Program-made: the position numbers and the translations under genes
Assembly: GCF_000208745.1 (NCBI RefSeq)
Contig: NC_030859.1
Location: 17,037,116 to 17,101,115, forward strand
Reading direction: 5' to 3'
DNA: 64,000 bases
Origin: Theobroma cacao
Lineage: Eukaryota > Streptophyta > Magnoliopsida > Malvales > Malvaceae
The notes under the pieces: generated by a model
Seen by the model: only the letters and a program-made list of their open reading frames with translations
Databases searched by the model: none
Told to the model about the DNA's origin: nothing
In this document: one piece after another, positions 35,775 through 45,287 of the stretch
Position numbering within the stretch: position 1 is the first letter of the stretch
How the letters are laid out: every line of letters starts with the position of its first letter

Positions 35775-36005
35775 AAGTCACGTAATGCCTACAAACAAGT
35801 CATGCAATGCTCAACAAATATTCAGTCTCATAATATTCAGTCACGTAATGCCTACAAATAAGTCACGTAATGGTCAACAAATATTCAGTCACGTAATATT
35901 TATTCACGTAATGCCAAATAAACAGGTTATGATTCCTAATATCTAGTCACACACCCTAATATCCAGTGACGCAATGCCTAACAAATATTCACGCATCACC
36001 TATAA
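35775..36005. repeat. Minisatellite block 2, same motif as 34075-34475
   Basis: About ten copies around GTCACGTAATGCCTACAA and TATTCAGTCACGTAAT. Units here are more regular than in block 1, often alternating GCCTACAAATAAGTCACG with GGTCAACAAATATTCAGTC. Confidence 0.8.
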
Positions 36006-36180
36006 ACTGATTGATTTCGCTACTCCTAGCCAGATTTAAGTTTCCAAACTCATATAATTTACCCATCAACTTTTGCATTCTATGAATAATCCTAAATAAA
36101 CCCAATAACCCATAACAAATACCTTGATGTCATCTCTGCACTTTGGGATCGTGACAAAGTTGGATGGCAATATAGACCTC

Positions 36181-36279
36181 GATGGCGTTGGAGAGCTAGA
36201 CGGCAAGATATATGCCCCGATGGTGTTGGAGAGCTAGACGGCAAGATATGTACCCTAATGGCGTTGGAGAGCTGCACAG
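36181..36279. repeat. Short tandem repeat, 38-39 bp unit, 2.5 copies
   Basis: Copies at 36181-36218 and 36219-36257, and a partial one from 36258, are built on GATGGCGTTGGAGAGCTAG and CGGCAAGATATATGCCCC. The stretch is GC-richer than its surroundings. Confidence 0.85.
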
Positions 36280-36489
36280 AGGGATCCCTAACTTGAGATT
36301 TAATTTTGAAATTTTTATATGAATGGCGGGAGAGGAGAAAGAAACTGGGACCACTTAATTTGGATTAAATGGTTTAAAGGGTATTCTTGTGAAGTCCTGC
36401 TAAAAATTATCTAAAAATAGTTAAAATTATACTGACGGTCATTTCTGAAGTGATCTTATTACAAAGGTCATTTCTCACAATTTTCTCTT

Positions 36490-36650
36490 ACAAAAACGAG
36501 GGTTTTGTGAACGGAAAAAATTTCACCAGTAAACATCCGTCGACACTACCGACGGATTGGTGATCGATTCCCAACCAACATTCCTACTGCAAAGAGCCAA
36601 TGGAGTACCGATGGATTAGAAATGGAATTTACAATAAAATTAATCAAATT
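36490..36650. mobile_element. CACTA-like sub-terminal fragment
   Basis: Contains ACATCCGTCGACACTACCG followed by ACGGATTGGTGATCG and ACCGATGGATTAGAAATGG. Repeats around CCGTCGG/CCGACGG are typical of CACTA ends, and similar ones occur at 58120-58450. No terminal CACTA is visible, so this is only a fragment. Confidence 0.4.
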
Positions 36651-37826
36651 GTAAAAAACACAAGAAGTTGTGTGGTTTGCTTGTTATCTACATCCACAAA
36701 GTAAAATAGTTCCTCAACTTTTAAGTAAATAAAATAACAAAAAAATTTCTCTCAATAATTTTCCAAACTAACCTAGAGTCCTTTTGTACACATAACTTTC
36801 AATAACTTAACAAGAATACTTACACACACTCTAACTCTACTTATAGAAAAACTTATAAGGTGTTCTCTTTCTAAGGCTCTTAAAAACACTATCTATCTTC
36901 TAAAGCCTAGAGACCCACTTTTAATATAAAAGTCAAATTAGAATAGGATTGAAGCTCAATGTGAAAAATAATAAAACTTATAATTATACAACTACTTAAT
37001 GTTATACACACACTAAAATCTTCATCAAGTAGAATTTGGAATTTAGTGCCATGTTGATGCTCTGTCTTTGTTTTTTGATGTTGTAGTAGGGTATTAATGC
37101 GATTCAGTTAGTGGAATGATGTTCTAGTTATTGTATGTTTTCTCTAATAAAACTTGATTTGTTTTAGGTGAGGGCATGTATTAGTTTTGAATATTTCCGG
37201 TGGCTGTATGGTATTCTTTCAAGTGTGTAAGCACTATATAACTGGATCTATCTGGTCTTAGTGATTTTCTGTATTTTTCTAATCCTTTGTAATCAGTTTT
37301 TATCAATACAATTGATGATTGAGAAAAAAAATTGAAATTCTATTCTTAAAAACTCAACCATTATATTAAAAAAGGTGAATACATTGGAGTTGTGAAATAA
37401 TTAAATAAGCACATATATTCTTTGAGTAGAGATTTGAGGTCAAATAGATAATCCTTCAGAAGTTGATAATAATAAAGAAAATGAAGAAACTAAATGAATG
37501 TTGATAAGATGAATTTTATTATCGAGAGTGTCATAAATGACTTCATAGGGTTTTGTGTCTTGTGCTTACATAATTTCTAAAACTATTGCTTTGGTTGTGT
37601 TGTGCTTTGAATATTGTAATAGAAGGCATGCAATAACTGAACAAGAAGCAGGTAGGTATAAAATTTTTATTATTTTTTATTTAAGTGTATGCAAGGCAGA
37701 TCCATGCAAAATTATATATGTGCATGGAAGTGGTATATATAAACATACAACTGCACAATGTTGTATGCACTCAACAATTGTAATCAATTTCAACTATAAA
37801 ATATTTCTTCTATATATACATATATG
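36651..37826. other. AT-rich DNA with possible LINE-like tail and one dispersed repeat block
   Basis: 37020-37330 reads like the 3' end of a transcript or LINE (T-rich, GTAATCAGTTTTTATCAATAC, ending in an A-run), but no coding part precedes it. 37510-37690 is a divergent copy of the repeat block described at 40180-41330. No gene is supported. Confidence 0.4.
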
Positions 37827-38810
37827 CAATGGCGGATTTAGGATTTTGAATGATAGGTGGTTATAAAGTAATTATACAAGATCATGCATCAAGTTAATAA
37901 TTTGATTTAGAACAAAAAATTAATCATTTTTAATAAAATAAAATTATAACATATAATTTTATTTACAATTTGAATATAAGTTTTCAAATTTATTAATATT
38001 AATAAATATAAAGCAGAAATAAAAATTAATATTAGATTTCCACATTAACCATTGTACGTTGTACTCAATGTACTTTAATACTTTCAAATTCATTGATAAC
38101 TAAATCTGTATAGATGGTTTTATTAATCACTTTGCACCTACTTAATTGGAAAAAATAAGATAAGATTATTGAAATTTTCTAAATATTTTAATCACATTCT
38201 TGTTCAGTTTTTCATATTAACGTTTGACATATTAAATAAGTGCTCAAATTGAATCAATAGATTGTAAGAAAAATCAAAGTAAAAAATTATATTCTTTAAG
38301 TAGTTAAACAATGCATCTTTTAATCACACAGGACTATACATATTGTATACAATAATACAAAATATTCTAGTAATGTTACGCTAAAAAAAATGAAAGGCTT
38401 TTAGGAAAAGTGCATACTGCATAAATTTTCAAATCGAATCAAAAGATTGTAAAAAAATCAAAGTAAAAAAGTAAACTCTTTAAGCAATTATACTTTTAGG
38501 CAATTAAGCAATGTATCTTTTTACTCCATAAGAGCAAAAACAAACTAATTTCAAATTTAGACAGTTAAGCAATACATCTTCTAATTCTATAAGGAAATTT
38601 GGGTTTACTCTACAAGGAAAAAAGAAAATAATTTCTAAAATGAATTGAACCCAAGCCTTCAAAATTTAACTTGAATGACTTACCACTATGCCAAGCCAAA
38701 TCAATTGATTTGAATAAGGGTGGTAAACTTATATATTTGCAATTTTATACTCATAAAAAAAAATTAAAAATCGAGGGGTGGTGATCGCCACCCCTTTGCC
38801 TTTGCCATTG
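37827..38810. mobile_element. Non-autonomous hAT-type element with 8-bp target duplication
   Basis: The left end is CAATGGCGGATTTAGG. The right end, reverse-complemented, is CAATGGCAAAGGCAAAGG, so the terminal seven to eight bases form an inverted repeat. The 8 bases on each side are identical: CATATATG at 37819-37826 and at 38811-38818. An 8-bp target duplication and a CA(G/A)TGGCGGAT-type terminus fit the hAT superfamily. The 984-bp interior is AT-rich and non-coding, with three imperfect repeats (about 38240, 38430 and 38550) sharing AGATTGTAA, AATCAAAGTAAAAAA and AAGCAATGTATCTTTT. Confidence 0.85.
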
Positions 38811-38818
38811 CATATATG

Positions 38819-39240
38819 CACTTCTAAACTTAATTAGCTTATTTTGTAGATCGGAACCTATCCTTGTGAATGAATCTAAGTTAAGCTTATAATTTCATTA
38901 AAAGGTATAAATTCACTTGGACGGTCAATCACGTTTAAAAAAAAAAGATTAGTGACGAATCTTCTTTCATGGTTGAGTTTACGGACTCACATATTATGAT
39001 ATTACCGCTTAACTCGAAATTATGTCTTCTATAAAAAAAAAACTAATTCGGATAAAGATTTTGCTCATTCTAAATGATAGGTCAGAAAAAATTATACTAT
39101 TATCAATCAATTAATTAGCAATCATCCCATCTCATCCTTCCTCATCTAACATGAAATTCATTTAAACGAGTGAAAAACAAAAACACCAATTTCTAAAAAA
39201 TCATTCATTTCATATTTATTTACTATATAATGAATCTCAT
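38819..39240. other. AT-rich DNA including one copy of a shared repeat block
   Basis: 39085-39215 (TATCAATCAATTAATTAGCA, then CATCCCATCTCATCC and GAGTGAAAAACAAAAACA) matches 53965-54090 and 55820-55945 closely. It belongs to the same repeat complex. No gene is seen. Confidence 0.6.
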
Positions 39241-40170
39241 GTACAGAGAGGTCTAGAGTCTGCCATGTGGCGATGTCAATTTTTAATTAGTGAAGGGCAT
39301 TCTTCAAATTTTGATTTGATCCATGAGTGCCCTGCCATTTGCTTATTTGCAAAGGGTGTTTGTGACTTTTCCTTTATAATGTTGGGGACATTTTCGCCAA
39401 TTTTCTTTAAATTGGAGGGTAATTTCAAGCTTTTGGTTCTCTTTTTTTTTCTTTCCTCCCATGAGCTCCCGGGTTTTCCCATCATCTGGAGGCTTCCTCT
39501 CCTCTCTCTCTATCTCTTAGGTTTTTCCGCCTGTTCATTATTCTTTCCGTCTGTCACTTGCTCTCTCTCTATCTTTTTTATTCTTATTTCATTCTTATTC
39601 TTTTGTTTCTCTTTTCCATTGTTCTGTTCGGTTAGATTTGTGGATTTGTTTTTTTATATATTTTTAGTTTTATTACTCATAATATTTTTTTTTTCTTACC
39701 TGGTATTGCGTAAGTATTGTTCAGATTTCTTTTCGCAATTTTTAAGGGTTCTCAATTTAATGGCCCTACCTTGATTTTCCTCTAATGATTCAAATTGTAC
39801 TGAAGGGTGATAATGAATGCGTCTGTAAACATTTTAATTGCTTTTATTTTTAATTTTTTGATGGTAGACAATAGCGACATTCTTTATGGACATTGTTAAT
39901 TCTTCCCATAGCTATGCAACAGAAGGAACATCAATCAGTGAATTTTGGTACTAATTTTGTAATTTTCAAGATTTAAGTTGCTGTTTGTTCTCAAATAATC
40001 TTTTCCTTCCACTTACTTTCAATGTGCTCTGCTGATGTGTGGTTTAGAACCATGGTCTGAAGCTTGTCTAATTACTTTTGTTCCTTTCATTGCTGGCCGT
40101 TTGTTGTTTACAAACGATGCTAGTTTATGTACTAGTTCAGCACCATAAGACGACAAAAGCCCGTACATAA
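39241..40170 (+). other. Promoter/5'-UTR-like stretch without a gene
   Basis: The sequence changes from AT-rich to a pyrimidine-rich leader-like strip (39485-39590, several CTCTCTCT runs, TTAGGTTTTTCCG) and then to T-rich DNA that resembles a 5'-UTR intron. A 169-codon frame (39265-39774) crosses it. Its product is Phe/Leu/Ser-rich purely because the strand is T-rich, and I do not call it a gene. It may be the captured 5' end of a host gene; nothing downstream encodes a protein. Confidence 0.3.
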
Positions 40171-40179
40171 AAATGTACA

Positions 40180-40440
40180 AATTTCTTATTATTTTTCTTT
40201 TTAAGTAAATGAGAGATCCAAGCAAAATGTCATTAATAACACAAAGGAGTTTGTTACTTTTTTCCATTATCGACCCTCATAAATGACTTTCATATCATAG
40301 TGTTTTGTATCTTTTGGTGACCAAATTTCTAAAACGATTGGTTTGGTTGTGTTTTGCATTGAATGTTGCAATGGACAGCATAAGATGACAAGAAGCCGGT
40401 AGGTACAAATTTCCTTTTTTTTTTTTAAGTAAGCGGAAGT

Positions 40441-40479
<39 letters not shown>

Positions 40480-41330
40480 NCAAAATTTCCTTTTTTTTTT
40501 TTTTTTAAGTAAGCGGAAGTTGTGAAATAATATATATATATATATATATATATACTATTATATAATATATATATATACATATATATCAAAATACCATATA
40601 AAAAGAGACTCAAAGAGAAATGTGAATGACTAATTCTCATTAATTCTTTTCGTTTTCTTTCTACTTTTCCACCCACTTTCATGTTCCCACTTTCCATTAA
40701 TATCAAGCAATACTATATAACAAAGAAGAATATGTTACTTCTTTCATTATCGAGCCTCATAAATGACTTTGATATTGTTTTGTGACTTTTGGTCACCAAA
40801 TTTCTAAAAAGATCGGTTTTGCATTGAATGTTGCAATAGACAGCATAAGATGATAAGAAGGCAGTAGGTACAAAATTTTTATTATTTTTCATTTTCAAGT
40901 AAGTGGAAGTTGTGTACATATATATCTAAATACCATATAAGAAGTCAATCAAGAGAAATGTGAATGACTAATTTTCATTAATTCTGTTTCTCTCACTTTT
41001 TTTTTTTCTACTTTTCCACCCACCCTCTTTCTTGTTCCCACTTTTCCACCTTAGTTCATTTATTTTTTATTTTCAAGTAAGTGGAAGTTGTGTACATATA
41101 TATCTAAATACCATATAAGAAGAGACTCAAGAGAAATGTGAATGTCTAATTCTCATGAATTCTTTTCATTTTCTTTCTACTTTTTCACCCTCTTTCATGC
41201 ATGTTCCCACTTTGCATTAATATCAGTCAATACTATATAACAAAGACGAGTATGTTACTTTTTTCATATCGAGCCTCATATATGACTTTGATATTGTTTT
41301 GTGTCTTTTGGTTACCTAATAACTCTATGG
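40180..41330. repeat. Tandem/dispersed repeat array, about 480-520 bp period
   Basis: Three copies in tandem are marked by TATCGAGCCTCATAAATGACTTT (with variants) at about 40270, 40750 and 41265. Between the markers are shared strips: TTTGGTCACCAAATTTCTAAA, GACAGCATAAGATGA-AAGAAG, TTTCAAGTAAGTGGAAGTTGTG, ATACCATATAAGAAGAGACTC and AGAGAAATGTGAATG. Further single copies lie at 37510-37690 and 54180-54360. There is no coding sequence. Confidence 0.8.
40443..40480. repeat. (TA)n microsatellite ending in an undetermined base
   Basis: About 18 TA units run into the only N in the window (40480). The sequence on the far side repeats what lies before the microsatellite (AAATTTCC, T-run, AAGTAAGCGGAAGTTGTG). 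A second TA tract follows at 40531-40577. Confidence 0.95.
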
Positions 41331-42790
41331 TATAAAGTTATTTGAGTTTAATTTTGATAATAATTTAGGTTAGTTTTTGTAGTAATGCATAGAAATTAAT
41401 AGGTTTTATCTAAATTATTTTAAGTTAATTAATTTAGGTGAGTCAATTTAATCTTAGTTAATGTTATACTTAAATTAGTGTTACTGTGATTAAGATAGGT
41501 TGTTATTGATTTATTTGTGCTTTTGTATATGTTTAATGAAAAAAGACTTTTAATGGAAGGAGAATAATTTTGAGGTGTAGACCTTCATTGTACATGTTTT
41601 GGTATTTCGACTCTAACTTTCTCTATAGAACTCCAAATGAGATGATTATTAGATAATTGGAAAGATAAAAGAAAAAGCTACAATTTTTATGTTTACTACT
41701 TTGCCCAGTTGGATTTGGAAGGGGTTTAAAAATCTTGTCAACATTAAAGCACTGTAGTAATCTTAGAGCAATTACGATTTCTAATATTTAAATGGTTGAG
41801 GCCACAACCTTGATGGAGGTAGGCCACGGCTCATGTACTCTAATGAGGAAATCTTAATTAGAATTCATTTCTTTCTTTACTCAACTTGTTCCAACCTCAA
41901 TACCCTATAAAAACAACCTTTCAAATGACTTTTAGAGGCACAAAACACCATATTGAGAGCTGAGAATCAAGCCACAAAATCATTGAAAAAGTATCATTGA
42001 AGCTGAGGAGAAATCAAAAGGATTCAAGAAGTTTTGGAGATCAAGATTACAATTCTTTGGTTCTTTTATCTTTTTGTTATTCTTTATATTTTGGTTTTGA
42101 TGATTAAACTTTATTTGATGATGATGTGTGACTTGATGAGAAACTAAATTTTTTATCTAAGATAATAGTTGAACTCAATACGTAATCTGATTTATTTATC
42201 TTTCTTTTGTTTATGTTTGATGGGTTAAGTTGTTTATTCTATTATGTTCTTAATGCTTCTAATTGCCTGATCACTAATTAAATTGAATTAGAAACCTGAG
42301 TTAAATCTTGACGAAAGATATTTAAGTAGACTTAAAACAAAATAGCGTATGATAGAATGCACTTAGTTGATAATTTAAAATTGTGAGGATGATAATTTAA
42401 TTTAAATTAAATTAATGTTCGAAACATTTTGAGAATTTTCTTTTTCTTTAATTTTTTTAGGAAGATTTCAAATTTTGAAAAGTGCGCATCTAACCCATTC
42501 ATGCATGTTACCCATGAGTGGAACCATTTAAATAAATGAAGTAGACAAATGTAAGACAAGCAGCAATAAGCTATATTTTGTTGGTGGCCATGAATATTTA
42601 AAATATTGGGCAGACTTAAGTAATAATTTCACACTTATTAAACAAACATTAGGTGATCACATAATATAAAAGCCTTTTATTGTTTTTCCAGATTATGATG
42701 GAAAATTACATATAGCCATATATAGACATGGCTTGAAGGCCTTTCCAACTAATTCAGAGCTAGATATACCCTGAAATATATTTTACATAT
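41331..42790 (+). repeat. LTR-like AT-rich repeat, unclassified
   Basis: Contains a TATA-like CCTATAAAAACAACC at about 41903-41917, followed by leader-like sequence (AGGCACAAAACACC...GAGAGCTGAGAATCAAGCC), as in a gypsy LTR of Tat/Athila type. The strip 42380-42540 (GGAAGATTT, AAAAGTGC, AACCCATTCATGC, TTACCC) recurs at 56700-56830. No reading frame. Confidence 0.4.
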
Positions 42791-42968
42791 TGTAGACACT
42801 ATATTTTTTCCATTATTGATATTACCCACTTGTTTTAGGTGTTAATTAAATATTATAAAGTTATGAAGACTAAAAGCAAAATAATAATAACAAAAAAAAT
42901 GAATGAAATGAAAATGAAATAAAAAAAGAAGGAAAGAAAAAGAGGTTGTATGACTGGCAGGGTGCGTC
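42791..42968 (+). mobile_element. LTR-start fragment shared with 62055
   Basis: Begins TGTAGACACTATA and ends GACTGGCAGGGTGCGTC. The same start and end, with similar spacing and an A-rich middle, occur at 62055-62157. It is abruptly joined to repeat family R at about 42968. Confidence 0.55.
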
Positions 42969-43098
42969 TATGTATATTAATATATAGCCGACAAACATGT
43001 TTTTTGGGTTCTTATTTTCATTCTCTTTATTTCAATAATTTTTCATTAATATTTTGACATTTTATTATGGTTTTAAAATTTTTGGCACATGCATGCAT
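42965..43098 (+). repeat. Repeat family R, copy B part 1
   Basis: Matches copy A from TATGTATATTAATATATAGC to GCACATGCATGCAT, where homology stops. It resumes at 44854. The interruption corresponds to a single point in copy A. Confidence 0.8.
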
Positions 43099-44853
43099 AT
43101 ATATACATATATTGTTTATGATAATCAATTTTTTTTAATTATATTGAGCATTGTTGTTGTGCTACTTCGCTTGTGTGATGTGAAATGTGCTCAAAATTAA
43201 TTGCAAAATACAAGCAAAAACTACGTGCAAGTATACATGATTGCGCAAGTAATGCAGTGATAAGTTGAGTTTATTGATCCCTCGAGAAGTTGGTTTACTA
43301 CTTGTTGCTAATTATTAAAATTAAAACAAGCTAATTTTATCTAAACAGTAAATTTTGAAAAATGATTAAAAAGTAATCTAATTAACTAATTCTAATCTAA
43401 GAAGTGCAAATAACAAATTGAGATGGAAGTAATGGTTTAATAGTCTAGGATTATGGTATCTTTTGATATTTCACTTGGAATTGAGTTTGCTTAATTACTT
43501 AATCTTAATGGAAATTGATGCTAGCCTAGAATCCTAAAGCATGTGTAATTCTCTGTTAAGATATTATACAATTACCTAACTTAATGAATCGCTATATATC
43601 TATTGGAAACAACTAAATTAAGTTTTTAAAGCCAAGGTTCTAAAAATTAACTATATGTGGTAACTAGGCGTTTGTTTACCTTGATTGCGCATCAAAACAC
43701 TTAAATTCATTTCTAAGTGTAGTGAACACACATTACCTAAATCAAGATCTAATTTAGATTAACTCTCTCAATTATCGTCTAAATATTTAAACACATTTAA
43801 ATGGTAATCAAGCAAATAAATGGACAATAAAATCAAATTTGAGTAAGCATCAATGTTTCCATCCAAGCTACATATTAAAATCCACCATAACCGTAGATTA
43901 AGAGTTCTAGCTCAACATATTCAAAAGACAAACACAAATCTCAGCAAAATGAAGCATTTCTACAAAAAAGAGTTTGAGAGAAAATTAAATCTAGAGTGAG
44001 AAATTTTTTGGAGCGGCTTTTTCATCCTTCAATCTCTTGATTTCCTCTTCTTTTTCCCTCTTGTTTCCAGCCTACTTTTGCTCAGATTAGTGTCTGAACC
44101 CTCTTCTTTTTAGCTTTAAAAATGATGAGATTTATACCCGTTTTGATGGCCATTTGATGTAAAATTAAATGGCTATCAATGTGTAGATTGACATGTTAGC
44201 ACCTACGCATCCAAGGTTCTATTTTTTTGCTGTCTTCAACATGCTGGGCAGTACAATTGGCACCTAGGCACCCAAGTTGCTATCATTACTGACTGTAGTC
44301 TACTGTAGTTAGTCAAATTTCTCTACATTTTTTACCACGATCCCTTTTGAAATGGTGAAGTTCTGAACATCAAAGTTGTAGCTCTTCCTCTTGGCTTTCC
44401 ATAGGTCCAAGAATCATGTTGATTGAAGTTTTTTAGCTAAAGTTATGTTCAAAACATTGCAACATGTTCGAAGGCCTTGCTTAAGCAAAAGTGCATGATC
44501 CTTTGCAAATTTGACTTCCAAGCTCTTTTGCACCTTCACCAACATATAACACAATCAATAGAAGGTATAAACAAAACTTAATAACATGGAAATAAACTCA
44601 AATTACTTGCTTAAACTGCTAAGGCATGCATAAAGTAAATACTAAGAGAAATGTAAAAGCAAAGTCTAAATTAATTAAAAATAAGAGGGCATTAATCATT
44701 TTTAGGCTCAAAAGAATGTAAGATAATTTTATAAAATAGAGTTATCAATCATTCAGAAAAATACATAAAATCAATTATTATTATTATTTAAAAAAATGAA
44801 AAGGAAGCACAGTACTTGTTGGAAGGATAAAAAATTCACTTGTTAGCCAGAAC
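43099..44853 (-). mobile_element. Gypsy-like insertion in repeat R copy B
   Basis: This 1.75-kb insert splits copy B at GCATGCAT. Its strip at about 43205-43315 (GTGCAAGTATACATGATTGC, GCAAGTAATGCAGTGATAAG, then GAGAAGTTGGT) is the one that often marks plant Tat/Athila-type gypsy elements. The GC-richer part at 44020-44540 has no intact frame. It is probably a solo LTR or deletion derivative; no clear target duplication was found. Confidence 0.5.
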
Positions 44854-45150
44854 ATAATCACAACAGCTCTTAGATATCAACAATTATAATGGTGACCAAA
44901 AGAAGGTGAAATATTACAACTCCGATTTGAATCTCTAGCATACAATAAACCCCTAGTTCTCATGTGATAATCTTTTTTATTTTCTTTATTTCTTTCTCCC
45001 CATGATCATTGGCTGTAACCACTGTGGTAGGTAGATTGGTCTCAATCATCTATGTGGTGGGTGTCTGGGTGAGAAAAGAGGGTTTGACTTTTTGAGAGAG
45101 AGATAAAAGGAAGAGAAAACCATCGTTTGGTATGCTTACATGGTAATGTT
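44854..45150 (+). repeat. Repeat family R, copy B part 2
   Basis: Continues copy A collinearly (ATAATCACAACAGCTC to GGTATGCTTACATGGTAATG), then stops where the copia-like insertion begins. The next bases of the family reappear at 53479. Confidence 0.8.
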
Positions 45151-45287
45151 TGTTAGTTTTAAAATTATTATACTTTTGATTATGACAAAATGATCAAATT
45201 TGCTTAAACATTATTTGAGTGATCCTTGACAAGTTCTTAAAATGATTTAACTCCCATACATTTATTCTTACATAGACACAAGCTTGA
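45151..45287 (+). mobile_element. Left end of a copia-like element (interrupted)
   Basis: Starts TGTTAG at the point where R is broken, and ends with the CTTGA target site of the inner gypsy element. The rest of this element continues at 51668. The pentamers outside the two ends (ATGTT at 45146-45150, ACGTC at 53479-53483) differ by one change each from ATGTC in copy A, so they could be an aged target duplication. Confidence 0.5.

Noticed and set aside
39265..39774. 169-codon plus-strand frame
   Set aside because: Its Phe/Leu/Ser-rich product follows from a T-rich, pyrimidine-biased strand. No domain or homologous pattern is seen.
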